From: Okapia johnstoni
Lineage: Eukaryota; Chordata; Mammalia; Artiodactyla; Giraffidae
DNA: 64,000 nt
NCBI GenBank assembly: GCA_024291935.2
Contig: CM044322.1
Location: 68,873,405-68,937,404 of the forward strand
Direction of reading: 5' to 3'
The notes under the pieces are model-generated. The model worked only from the letters and a program-made list of their open reading frames with translations. It was not told the origin of the DNA and searched no databases. How positions within the stretch are numbered: position 1 is the stretch's first letter; every line of letters starts with the position of its first letter. The position numbers and the translations under genes are program-made. Positions 48,229-59,966 of this stretch are shown piece by piece.

Positions 48229-51200
48229 GAAAATTAGGAAGAGACATAGGTTTCAAGATTCCTGGGGCATTTTGTAAAATAAGGTAGGCATCTTTCAGAA
48301 ATGAATCAGGCATTCGTTAGTTGAAGAAGATACACTGGAACACCTCTCCAAATCCCTTCTGATATGAGGGCCCTATGAATTGCAGGAGTCATCAACATCA
48401 TCACCATCACCATCACTGACTTAGCATACAAGTGAGGAAAAACAGATGATGTTCTAAATCCCAGCCATCATTCTCTCTTGCTCATTGCCTATCTGGAGCA
48501 TTGTCTTTATTCACCACTTACCATGTATCCAGATTTCAAAATAATTGGAAATGGATTTTTTTAAATGCTCAAGAGTCACTTAGTTTAAAATGGAGCACAA
48601 AGAACGACGTTTTAGTGGAATGAATCCCATAGAAGCAATAACAAAGCCTGTTGCGGTTGTTATGAGCATAGAATTAAATGAGAGAATACATGTGTTATCA
48701 TATACACATGTAATTCAGATGTCAAAGGGTTTCCCCTTGAGGACTGAAGTAATCCTAGCCTGCACCTAAATTCCTCAACTCCAAACAGTCAAAAGCCCTT
48801 GTCCAGTTTCCAGAAGCTCCTGCAACCAGCCTCCCACTACCAATCCCCCTGGGTTCCCTCTACATCTGTGATGCTGCTTCTGGGCCTCCCCACGCCTGCC
48901 TGCCTTCCCACCCCACACGCCGCCCACTCCAGAGCACCCTCACTGTCCCCAAAGCCCAGGCCTCTTACTGATTCCCAAGGGGAACCAAGGTCAAGCTTTT
49001 TATTGTTTCCTGAGTTTCTAACTGAAGATTGAGTGCGAGATGCCAAGGGACCTAATGTGAGGCATGCAGCCTACCACCACCCAGTGGCTCCCTTTTCCCC
49101 TCTCTGTCCCTCCTGCTATGTTACAACGCACTCAGGAAACTCACCTCCATCTATACTCATGGTCTGAGCATCTACCCCAAGAGACTTTACAAGAAATTTC
49201 TTATCCATGCATAGGGTGTTCCATTGAAATGAGCTCTGGTGACTGCAGTGTTCGCTACCTCCTTACCATTACCCCGAAAGCGTAGGAGGGAGGCTACAAC
49301 ACAAGAGTCTTGTAGCATCTATGCTTCCAACTCACACTGACCCCACAATGTTCTTCCCAAGGGGCTCAGCAGGGCCTCCTTCAGATAGCTTCCTACTCTG
49401 TGGATAAGGGGAGAAGTTTGGTCTTCACTTCCCATGACACCACTGGTTTTCTGTGTGAGCCAAGGCCCCAGCTAGGTCTTGTGAGCTGTGGGAATGTCGT
49501 CTAGTTGAAGTTAATTCAAATATGGAATCATTAACATTTTAGGGTAACTTCTATTGACTGAAAAAATTGCACAACCCACAAGTTGAGAATTATATTTTAT
49601 TTGGTGGATGAAATTGAAGACTTAAGCCCAGAATGTCGTCTCTCAGAGAGAGACTGCTCTGAAAAGAAAAGAAAGCAAACAGGATATGTAGTTTTTGCAA
49701 CAAACACCAGATAGCTGGAACATCAAAAGATTACCATTAATTAAAGAAAACTAGGTATCTCAAGTTCAGGAGGTAGCACTTTTCTGTGTATGGGAAGATA
49801 CAAGAAGCTGGGCTCATTGAAATAATTCCTTCACTGTGCACCTCAGTCCTCTGGGACCAGTATCCTGTGACCAAAGCTGACCCTTTCAATGTTCTCTGTC
49901 TCCGTGAACCACACTAGCATCCATCCAGTCAGCCAGCCAGTAACCAAAGCATCTTCCATGACGTCACTCTCAGTAATCAGTCACCAAATTATGACACCAT
50001 CACCTCCAAACATCCCTCAAACCTGCCCTCTTTTCTGCTTTTCTGCTACCACTGGAGCTGCACCGTGACCCTGCCTCTCTCCTGGTCCCCAGCAGCAACT
50101 CCCCAAGTATTCTCTTCACATCCACCCAGGCCTCCCTCCAGTCCCTCCCCACCCAGCAGCCAGAACGGTCTTTCTATCTGTAGGATATTGCCTTTCATGC
50201 AAGAGAAAAGAAACCCTAAGGAAATGCATGTGTGTCTGCCATTTGTGCAAAAAGAAATACAGGATGGGTAAACCAAAAACTAGTGTGATTAATACCTACA
50301 GAGGTTGGGTGGGAAAGCTCTTGCAAAAACAGGGAAATGGGAACAGGGTCGGGAGTACAGGTAAGGTTCGTGGGGAACTTGGCTGAGTTTACCTTTTCTG
50401 TATAGTTCAGATATTATTTTAGAACCATGGTAACGTTTCACATATACAAAAAATTACTATATAAATAGTAAATTAATAACAACCAGAATGTGTGTGTGTT
50501 TGGAGGAGGAGTGTAGAAGGATCCAAATTGGAATACAAATGGTAAAAGATAAACCTAGCTTTATTAAAAATGACTAACATAACCACACTCAAAGGAAAGA
50601 AGAAGAAAAGAACTAATCTAAGTAAGTTTGATTTTTAAAAAAGTATTTTTACCATATGCTGTCAAAGCCTAGTGACAAATTCTACTTAATGAACGTGTTT
50701 TTCATGTTTATGGGTTAGCATTCTGAATTTACTTTCTGTGTGATACTAGGTTGAACAATAAGTACCTATATTATGTATAAAAGAGCCATATTTCTCCTTT
50801 TCAGAAAAAGATACAAGGGAAAAAAGTACTCTGAGACTATGCAAATAAGATATCTTATTTCTTATCATACTTTCTTCCACTAATTTTAGCATCCGTTGAT
50901 GATATTTGTCTGCAACAATTATTACAATTACTACTGTGCTGTTTGCCAAATTGTTATTTTTCTATTTCTACCATTCCTTCTTCTACATTTCCTGTTTGGA
51001 ATTTTAACATTCACATCAACTTTTCTGTCCTTTTGACATGCCCCCACCATTTTTTTAGTACTTTCTTACATTTTACCACCACAAGATGTTTTAGGCCAGT
51101 CAGTTCTTTCCTTATCTTCACCCTGGAATTCCTCATCAAGTATCAATGGATCATCTTTTTGGAAAGTGATATTTAGAAACTAAGATCTGGGTTCTAGAAG

Positions 51201-51488
51201 TACCCATTGCGTCTAGCTCCTTTCAGGGAAAAGAGCGAGACAATATATGTATGAACATACACACATCTGTATCTTTGTCTGCATTCATATATCTGTATAT
51301 ATGTTAAAAATCATGAGTTCATACTGATACCTCCAATTCAAGTCCATAATCACAGGGCTTATTGTAGTCTTCCTCATTTTTTAATTTATTTTTAATAAAT
51401 GTCTGAAGGACAAAAGAACCAATGTTAAGAGCCTCTCAATAGCCAAGTGTGGAGTAAGTTGAGCAACAAAATAAAAGATAGTCATGGA
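48229..51488. other. Intergenic, no gene seen
   Basis: No recent retroelements. About 48410-48720 and 49500-49700 are ordinary AT-rich sequence. Short frames (48799-49032, 50065-50271) have no recognisable family. Confidence 0.5.
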
Positions 51489-51498
51489 CTATAATCCA

Positions 51499-51501
51499 GC
51501 A

Positions 51502-51540
<39 letters not shown>

Positions 51541-51657
51541 AAGTCGCTTCAGTCGTGTCCGACTCTGTGTGACCCCATAGACAGCAGCCCACCAGGCTCC
51601 TCTGTCCCTAGGGTTCTCCAGGCAAGAATACTAGAGTGGGTTGCCATTTCCTTCTCC
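51499..51657 (-). repeat. Bov-A2-type SINE with long (CTG)n tail
   Basis: The tail, read on + as about 13 CTG/GCT units (51499-51540), precedes a reverse-complement Bov-A monomer. A perfect 10-bp target duplication CTATAATCCA is at 51489-51498 and 51658-51667. Confidence 0.95.
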
Positions 51658-51667
51658 CTATAATCCA

Positions 51668-52494
51668 CAGAGTAAAATAAATATACATATTCCATACTGA
51701 TATAAATAAATGACTGAATAAATAATGAAGTGGAGTTAAAAAACAGTTCTTTGTTACAGAATTCCAAGCAAGAAATGTAGAAAGAATGACAAGAATAGAA
51801 AAATGACAACTTGGCAAACACCACCACGATAATTATTATTGTTAAGGGTTCACATTCCTTCAATCCAGAGATCATCTGGTGTCAGGTGATAGGCAAACTG
51901 TGACCTTCTGTGGAAAGAAGAGGTGTATCATCAAGTAGTTCCATCTTCCATTTGGTGGAGATTTTTAGTTTCATAGAAGAGCCCAAGCAGAGGATTTAAT
52001 TAGGGTCTGAACTTTATCCTCTATTAGTGGAAGTAGCAGGATCAAATTTGCATTTTATAAAGGTTATTCTAGTCTAGGTTGTGAAGAATGGAACACTGCA
52101 GTGAGACTTAAACAAGGAAGCCAGGTAGTGGACTATTAGTCAAGAATGCTTTGGGCCACAAGTAAAAGAATCCCCTCTGGCTTAACTCAAGGTTTATTTT
52201 TTTTCCATACTGAGACATCTAGGGATAGGTAGTTATTGGCACTGGTCAGGGCTGGGGGCACTAATATTCTCTTTACCTTTCCCTCAGTGATTGCAAAGTG
52301 GTAACAGTCATGGTGTCAGCAGTCAAAGGTGGAAGAAGAGAAAGAAAGAGGAGCAGCAGCAATACCTGTCCTTTTTAATCAGGAAAGCAAAGTTTTTCCC
52401 GGACACTCTCCAACAGTCTCCATCTTAGGTCCATGAGACAAACCTCCTCTAGCTGAATGTATCCCTTCCTCATCCTCTCTACCAGAGGCTAGCC
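51668..52494. other. No gene seen
   Basis: Intergenic sequence without a clear repeat or coding frame. Confidence 0.5.
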
Positions 52495-52506
52495 TGGGAG
52501 AAGGGA

Positions 52507-52709
52507 TTCCCTGGTGGCTCAAATGGTAAAGAGACTGCCTGAAATGCAGGAGACCCAAGTTTGATCCCTAGGTCAGGAAGATCCCCTGGAGAAAGAAATG
52601 GCAACCCACTCCAGTATTCTTGCCTGGAAAATCCCATGGATGGAGGAGCCTGGGGCTACAGTCCACGGGGTCGCAAAGAGTCGGACACGACTGAATGACT
52701 TCACTCACT
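52507..52709 (+). repeat. Bov-tA SINE
   Basis: TTCCCTGGTGGCTCAAATGG head to GGACACGACTGAATGAC end. A 12-bp perfect target duplication TGGGAGAAGGGA is at 52495-52506 and 52710-52721. Confidence 0.95.
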
Positions 52710-52721
52710 TGGGAGAAGGGA

Positions 52722-53354
52722 GTGGTGGGTATGAGTATCCTGCTGGCCAATCCACATGGTCCCCAAAGTGAGAGTTTAAATAAGTCAGTGAAGATGGAGA
52801 GGAGAGACTCAATTCTGCGAATGTTCCCAAATCAAACTAGCCATTTAGTGACTGACCAGGTATAAAGAATGAGGAAGAAAAAAAGAGTTCAAGATGACTC
52901 CCATGTTGCTGGCCTGGGCAAGTGGGTGGGTTTCAAGGAGGTGCTATAGAAATAGGACCAGGAGAAGCTGGAGGTATGGTTTTGGACAATACTGAGTTTG
53001 AGATTGCTGTGGGAATTCTAAGTTAACATGGTCTTCAAGTAGGTGGACTGTGGATCTGCTACTCAGAAGGGAAACGTAATAACGAGGGTGATCGTGAGCA
53101 TGGACAAGGTTGTCAGAGGAGGATGTGTAGAATAGAAAAAGCAGGAGTCATGGATGGGTCTCTAGGGCACACCAACAGCTGAAGAGAGATAGAGAAAGAG
53201 AGGTTCAGGAAGAACGATGCACTTCCAATCTCTATGTGATTGCCATCGTGTCTAGAATCCATTACATTAAAAAATTAACTACAATCCAGACAACTACAAC
53301 CAACAGCAACAATAAAATTTAAAAAACCTTCCTTAACTCCACATTCCTCTACTG
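52722..53354. other. No gene seen
   Basis: Intergenic sequence; nothing recognisable. Confidence 0.5.
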
Positions 53355-53552
53355 CAGAATTGTCCAATAGAAATTCCTGCAGTGATAAAAACATATCTGC
53401 TTCGGTCAACAGTAACCACGAGACACCTGTGGCTATATAGCACTTCAGCTGTGGTTAGTGTGAGTGAAGAACTGAAATTTGTATTTTACTTCATTTTAAT
53501 TACAACACTTAAACAGCCACATGTGGCTATCATATGGTAGAGCACATCTCTA
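53355..53552 (-). mobile_element. MER5A-like hAT-Charlie DNA transposon remnant
   Basis: CAGAATTGTCCAATAGAAAT at one end, GCCACATGTGGCTATCATAT toward the other, and about 198 bp total match the non-autonomous MER5A family. An old, immobile element. Confidence 0.75.
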
Positions 53553-53789
53553 GAGCTCTGTCCATCTCTTTTTCTTCTGGAAGTGCTCCTTGAAACAATG
53601 ATAGCCCATCCTTTCTCACCTCACACCCCTCTTCCACTCTTTTCAAACAAGCATCTGTCTCCCCTATGTTCTCAAGACTGCACTTGTCAAGGTCACCATT
53701 ATACCCATTTGGCAGATCCACAGGGTCCTCTTTGCTCTCGTTTTATTTTACCTTTCAGTAATATTTGGCACAACTGACACTGACAACTT

Positions 53790-53912
53790 CTTTTTTTTTT
53801 TTTTTGTCTGTGCCACACAGCCTGTAACATCTTGGTTCTCCACCAGTAATCAAACCCATGCCCCCTGCGGGAGAAGCATTGAGTCCTAACCTCTGGACCA
53901 CAGGGATTTCCT
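53790..53912 (-). repeat. CHR-type SINE
   Basis: Poly-T at left (53791-53805) is the reverse-complement tail; the tRNA-like head (CCTCTGGACCACAGGGATTT) is at the right. Confidence 0.85.
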
Positions 53913-54157
53913 GAAGCTTCCTTCTTTGTGAAAGACTTTCGTTTCTGGTCATCTGGTTTCTGTCTGCTCCCCCTCTGTTGCCTTGGCCTGCTCATCCTCT
54001 TGGGCCCCAGGTGTTAATCTGCTCAGATATATCTACATATTCAAAGGAGAAATCCTTTAAATTTATCAATTTTGCCTCAGCTCTGGGATTCTCCCTTGGC
54101 TGTTTCTTCTGCTAGAATTCTCTTTCCCTCATCTTCACTTAGCTTTCTCAGCCTTCA

Positions 54158-54176
54158 GTTCAGTTCAGTTCAGTCG
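54158..54176 (-). mobile_element. 19-nt BovB-tail micro-insertion with target duplication
   Basis: GTTCAGTTCAGTTCAGTCG is the reverse complement of the extreme BovB/Bov-A 3' end (CGACTGAACTGAACTGA). Perfect 10-bp copies of TCAGCCTTCA abut it at 54148-54157 and 54177-54186, as expected for target-primed insertion of an almost completely 5'-truncated element. Confidence 0.8.
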
Positions 54177-54316
54177 TCAGCCTTCAAGTCTCAGATAAAA
54201 TCTGAAATCTTCAGAGAGGACTTTCTGCATGTTCAATCTAAAGATGATGCTCAATCTTTGCTAATACCGCACTTATTTCTCTGCATAGTACTCAGTGCAG
54301 TCTAACACTGTTTATT

Positions 54317-55789
54317 CAGTTCAGTTCAGTCGCTCAGTCATGTCTGACTCTTTGTGACCCCGTGAACCACAGCACGCCAGGCCTCCCTGTCCATCACCAA
54401 CTCCCGGAGTCTGCCCAAACCCATGTCCATCGAATCGGTGATGCCATCCAACCATATCATCCTCTGTCGTCCCCTTCTCCTGCCCTTAATCTTTCCCAGC
54501 ACCAAGGTCTTTTCAAATGAGTCAGCTCTTCACATCAGGTGGCCAAAGTATTGGAGTTTCAGCTTCAACATCAGTCCTTCCAATGAATACCCAGGACTGA
54601 TCTCCTTTAGGATGGACTAGTTGGATCTCCTTGCAGTCCAAGGGACTCTCAAGAGTCTTCTCCAACACCACAGTTCAAAAGCATCAATTCTTCGGCACTC
54701 AGCTTTCTTTATAGTCCAACTTTCACATCCATACATGACCACTGGAAAAACCATAGCCTTTACTAGACGGATCTTTTTCAGGAAAGTAATGTCTCTGCTT
54801 TTTAATATGCTGTCTAGGTTGGTCATAACTTTCCTTCCAAGGAGTAAGCGTCTTTTAATTTCATGGCTGCAATCACTATCTACAGTGATTTTGGAGCCCA
54901 AAAAAATAAAATCAGCCACTGTTTCCCCATCTATTTGCCATGAAGTGATGAGACCAGATTCCATGATCTTAGTTTCCTGAATGTTGAGCTTTAAGCCAAC
55001 TTTTTCACTTGCCATTTCCTCCTCCAGGGGATCTTCCTGACCCAGGGACTGAACCCATCTCCCATGTCTCTTGCATTGCAGGCGGGCACAGGAGCGGCCG
55101 AGAGGAGCTACCCCACATCCAAGGTCAGGAGCGGCGGCCTAGAGGAGTTACCCCATGTCAAAGGAAAGGAGCAGTGGCTGCGCTTTGCTGGAGCAGCCTT
55201 AAAAAGATACCCCACGTCCAAGGTAAGAGAAACCTAAGTAAGATGGTAGGCGCTGAGAGAGGGCAGACAGACTGAAACCACAATCATAGAAAACTAGCCA
55301 ATCTGATCACATGGACCACAGCCTTGTCTATCTCAATGAAATTAAGCCATGCCATGTGGGGCCACCCAAGACGGACGGGTCATGGTGGAGAGTTCTGACA
55401 AAACGTGGTCCACTAGAGAAGGGAATGGCAAACCACTTCAGTATTCTTGCCTTGAGAACCCCATGAACAGTATGAAAAGACAAAAAGATAGGACTCTGAA
55501 AGATGAACTCCCCAGGCCAGTAGGTGCCCAATATGCTACAGGAGATCAGTGGAGAAATAAGTCCAGAAAGAATGAAGGGATGGAGCCAAAGCAAAAACGA
55601 TACCCAGCGGTGGATGTGACTGGTGATAGAAGCAAGGTCTGATGCTGTAAAGAGCAATATTGCACAGGAACCTGGAATGTTAGGTCCACGAATCAAGGCA
55701 AATTGGAAGTGGTCAAGCAGAAGATGGCAAGAGTGAACGTGGATATTCTAGGAATCAGGGAACTAAAACGGACTGGAATGGGTGAATTT
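54317..55789 (-). mobile_element. 5'-inverted BovB LINE with SINE-derived filler
   Basis: 54317 to about 55008 is the minus-strand BovB RT/3' part (3' tail CAGTTCAGTTCAGTCGCTC at left). About 55083-55789 is the BovB 5' region in + orientation: GC-rich 5'UTR repeats (GAGAGGAGCTACCCCA) and the start of the main ORF (up to GAATGGGTGAATTTAAC). Between them about 74 bases match an internal Bov-tA segment (CCAGGGGATCTTCCTGACCC). The whole block is flanked by TAACACTGTTTATT (54303-54316) and TAACAGTGTTTATT (55789-55802), one mismatch, so it entered as one event. Confidence 0.85.
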
Positions 55790-55802
55790 AACAGTGTTTA
55801 TT

Positions 55803-58404
55803 GTTTGTTTAATATTGTTTAACATTAACATTGTTTCTTGTTTGTTTGCTTATTTTGTTTACTTTCTTTTTCCCTCAAAAAAACTCTGTGAAAGCAACGA
55901 CTTTCCTATATCGTAGAAGAATTCTTGAGTAAGCACTCAACAAATATCTGTTTAATGAGTATATGAAAGAATTTCTCTGAAACACAGTAAAGGAGAGAAA
56001 AGGAGAAAGGCTGAAAGGGAGAGAGAGAGAGAGAGAGATTCTAAAAGCAGAAAAAAAGAGCATCTAAAAGGAGACACAGTCAACAGTATCAAATGCCCCT
56101 GATGCATCAGATACCACAAATGACAAAAGCACTTTCACTGGGTTTGGAAATTAAGTCACCAACCGTTTCAGCAAAGACAATTTCAGCGGAGAGCTGAGTG
56201 TGGAAGTTGACTTTAGAGGTTTGTCAGGTAGATGAAAGTGAAGACAGTATAGATTTAAACTTTGCTGTAAAAGGAAAAAGAAAGCTGTAAAAGGCAAATG
56301 TAAAAGGCAAATGACAGAGAGTCATCAGGGTTGAGGAGGACTTTTTAACTGTTTGATTTAAGATGACGTAGATTTGAGCATGATCATACGCTAGGAGGAA
56401 AGAGTCAGCAGAGGAAAAAATGAAATATACAAGAAAGGTCATCATTATAGAGCAAAGGTTTAAAAGGAAAAAGGGGACAGAATGTGGTGAACAAGAATGA
56501 ATTCTTGGGAAAGAGGGTCAACACCTTTTCCAGATCAAGAGAGAAGAAGGAAAAGATGAAGAAATGGAAAACAAAAACTGTGGGTTGAGAAGGAGAAATG
56601 GAGGGAGTTCCCTCAATAAATTGCCTTTTCCCTTTTAACTCAGAAGCAGTGTCAACTGTTGAAAGCCAAGGAAGTAGGGACAGGGTAAGAAGTTTAATAA
56701 AAGAGGGGAAGGTATTTACAAAATAGCCAAAGCGGTAAGGATGATAAACAAAGTTGATTTGGAACAATGGCAGAAAAGAAGGTGTGGTGATACCCCAGGC
56801 CCAAATCAGGTCAGAAACTACACAGGAAAGAGTAAATATGCAGAGAAAGAAAGGTGGTATTAGATCAACTCAGGTTTGAGGAGGTGCAGGCTTATCTCCA
56901 AACCTGGTCCTCCAACAGAGGCCCCCTCACTCACCATTATACATCTACCATATAAAAACATCCCTACCAGAAAACAATCGTATTGAAAAAACAATTACCT
57001 CAATTTTCCACACAATTAGGCTAAATCCACAGCTCTTACAGCCAGCCTTGTCCATCCTCAGAACCTGTGAGAACCACTCCAGCGTACTGATTGTCCCTGA
57101 AGAAGCTGTAGGTACCTGGGACTTTAAGTTTATTCTGGAAGCACTGAAGGCAGAAAAAGCATTTTCTGAAGATGGTCTGGGGTAAGCAGAACACTGACAC
57201 TGCCTCCCAGTGTCATCACAGCCCCTAGATATAGGGAGGGGAGGGGAGGTTGGGGAGGCATATTTCAATTAGAGTAGGAGATAGAGGAGCAGCCTGTGAA
57301 ACGCTGAGCCTACGTCAGAGTTCTGTGTGTACTAGAGAACGTGGGGCATGGAGGAATTCTGGTTTAGGAGCCTCCATGTGGGCTAGGCTGAGATCCTTCC
57401 TTGGTGGCAGCAGGACTGTGCCCATCTGGGGTCTGTAGAGCAGAACACAGGCTGGGAGTAAGTTGTTCCCTTTGAAGTTTTCACTTCTCAGTCTTGGGAG
57501 TTGGGAGTGTCAGGGTGGGGAGGAGCTGATTAATTAAACAACCCTCGCCCCTTGCTGTGACAGGCCTTCAAGGCTTGGAGAAATCTAACTAAACTCATCT
57601 TGCACCAATCACTCTAGTCAAGGCAGGACTAGAAGGGTGGATGGTTGATCTATGAAATAACGTCCAGCTTAAATCCAATCCAAAGAAAGAGACAGAGAGA
57701 GAGAGTCTGTTCCCATACCAATCTTTCTAACACTTGTCCTTGGAAGAGTTTTGGCTAGAATTGGTATTAAACAAACATTTAAAGAAAGTGATGTGTTGTA
57801 TTTTAGGCTTCAAGTTGGGGACAAAGGAGCCATGGATTCTGCCCTCAGAAAGCCTTCCAATGTAGGTGATGTAAGCAGATAGGTTAGAGAGGGTCCCTGG
57901 AGAAAGAGAACCAAGGATGGCTTTGGTAAACATACAAGAACCCACTTTGGCCTAAGCCATTTTGTCATCTAAGTCTGCTTGACATTGAGCTGGTCTCAAT
58001 AATTAACGACCTTAAAGGAGAGAATGCAGAAACAAAAACAGAGAAATCAAGAAACAAGAGTGAAACCTTGGGTCAGGGTCCTCATTCATCAAGGGACATA
58101 CATAATAACATATCTTTGAGTTTTTCATGCACCAAGGCCCCCTCCCAGGTGGAGAATGGAAAGATGATGTTGATCCTTGACTTCAAACAACCAAACTTGG
58201 ACTCTGTCAAACTTGGCCCCAATTTTATGCTGAATTCTTCTCTGCTCAAACCCCGTCATGAGTATGCAATACACCCTTAGCTTAAAACTTCCTCAATTTT
58301 GCTGTTTTGGGGGATACTCCTTCAGGAAAGATCCCCAACGTTTTCTTTATTTGCTGCAAGTAAAAAAATCCTTCTTTCCCCAGATTTTTCGTTTGGATGT
58401 GTCA
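55803..58404. other. Intergenic, no gene seen
   Basis: Contains a (GA)n at 56019-56038 and purine-rich sequence at 56260-56700. No coding frame of note and no recent retroelement. Confidence 0.5.
56019..56038. repeat. (GA)n microsatellite
   Basis: Ten GA units inside a wider purine-rich tract. Confidence 0.9.
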
Positions 58405-58414
58405 ACTGGCTCAA

Positions 58415-58627
58415 AGAGCTTCCCTGGTGGCTCAGATGAGTAAAGAGTCTGCCTGCAATGGAGGAGACCCATGTTCGATCCCTAGGTCAGGAAGATTCCC
58501 CTGGAAAATGAAACGGCAACCTACTATAGTATTCTTGTCTGGGAAAACCCATGGATGGAGGAACCTGGTGGGCTACAGTCCATGGCGGTAACAAAGAGTT
58601 AGACTCGACTGAGCGACTAACACTAAC
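58415..58627 (+). repeat. Bov-tA SINE
   Basis: GAGCTTCCCTGGTGGCTCAG head, BovB-derived end CTCGACTGAGCGACTAACAC. Perfect 10-bp target duplication ACTGGCTCAA at 58405-58414 and 58628-58637. Confidence 0.95.
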
Positions 58628-58637
58628 ACTGGCTCAA

Positions 58638-59965
58638 CATTCACCAAGAAGGGAACCTGGTTTTCAGGTAACAGAGGCAGAGCAAACAGACGAACAGTGC
58701 CCACAGGACAGACAAGCATGTCACTGCTGAAGGGTAAGGAACAGAGCTCTGGCCACGCTGATCAGAGGAGCTGACTGACAGCAGAGGACTGAGCTCCATT
58801 TTTGAAGGATGAAGAACTTAACGTGAAAAGCAAGGGGAAAAGGAGTCTAACAGGTTTGAATTTAGAAGGGAGGAAGGAAAAGGTGTAAGAACTCCTTGTC
58901 CTGAAGAGAAACTGTGAGACCAGTTAGCCACCTGAACCCCGGTCATGCCCAGACAGGAAGTCCTGTGCAAGTGCATCCCATCAGCCTGACCCAGGGTTTT
59001 CTCTGGCCTGGAGCCAGGCCACTCTCTTCCTCCTGTTTCACCGCATTCACAGGCTCTGGAAGGCCTCCCACCTCTGGAAGGGTCCAGGCAGGAAGGTAAC
59101 CATGAGCCAATATTTAGCTCAGGAGACAAAAGGCCTTTTGATGGGACCCTGGCCTTGTGGTAGACTTTTTCCTCTCTGCAAATAAACTTGGATTCCATGC
59201 AGGGAAAGCAGGAGCGGGAAGTTCTGGTTAGTGAGGGACCCCTTGTCCTTGAAGATGGGTGTGACTGTGGCATGGGGTGCAGTTTGAACCCTGGCCTGGC
59301 TATCAAGTTTCCATTGATGCCCTTGATAAGGTCCTTCTCACACCCAGGAATTTTGTACCTGCTCTGACAGAGATGGGGCTGGGGCCAGGGAACCATGTGG
59401 AGAGAGAACAGGACTTGCATCCACACAGGGGGTCCCAAAGCACAGTCCCTGCTTTAGGAGCTACCCTCAGGTTAGAGACCCTGAGCTTGCATTTCTAGAG
59501 GGCTACCTCCTACCGTGAAGGGCTAGTTCCTTGGTCAACCTCAGTTACAGCAGTTTTCCAAGGCAAAATGTAGAAAAGTATACTAAGCAGTTGCATGGGT
59601 CTACAGGGAAATGTACTAAGTGAGGGAAGTTGGCTTGAGGAGTGAAGCCCAATGTCTTGGGGGAGGTGAGGAGCCAACCACCCAGGGGGGCTGGTAGGGG
59701 AGGATATGGTAATGAGGGGACCAGAGAAAGGGGTCCTGGGTCAGCCCCGGGGGTGGTGCCTACTAGATCTGCCCCTTTATTCTAAAATCATCCTCCCTGA
59801 CACACTTCTTAATCCTTCCACAAGTTTCAGAATCATCCTCCCTTCCTCTCATAAGTTCCTCATCCCCTTGGGAATTTTTTCTTGGGATAAATAGAAGACC
59901 CTTTTCTGAACTGTGTCAATTTACTATAAGAAGTGCATTGTGGAAGAAGACCATTTACGCCCTTT
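58638..59965. other. Intergenic; one long unassigned minus-strand open frame
   Basis: A 206-codon ATG-initiated frame runs from 59438 down to 58818 on the minus strand. It has no recognisable domain, signal peptide or repeats, and its composition (rich in S, P, G, R) looks like translated non-coding DNA. No splice or promoter context is seen. Confidence 0.35.
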
Positions 59966-59966
59966 T

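Noticed and set aside
51499..51540. CTG repeat as a possible expansion-type trinucleotide gene repeat
   Set aside because: It is the (AGC)n tail of a Bov-A2 SINE, bounded by a 10-bp target duplication, not part of a coding or UTR sequence.
56260..56700. Purine-rich stretch as a coding or structural RNA gene
   Set aside because: Frames on the minus strand are low-complexity F/S/L-rich products of purine-rich DNA, with no conserved motif or pairing.
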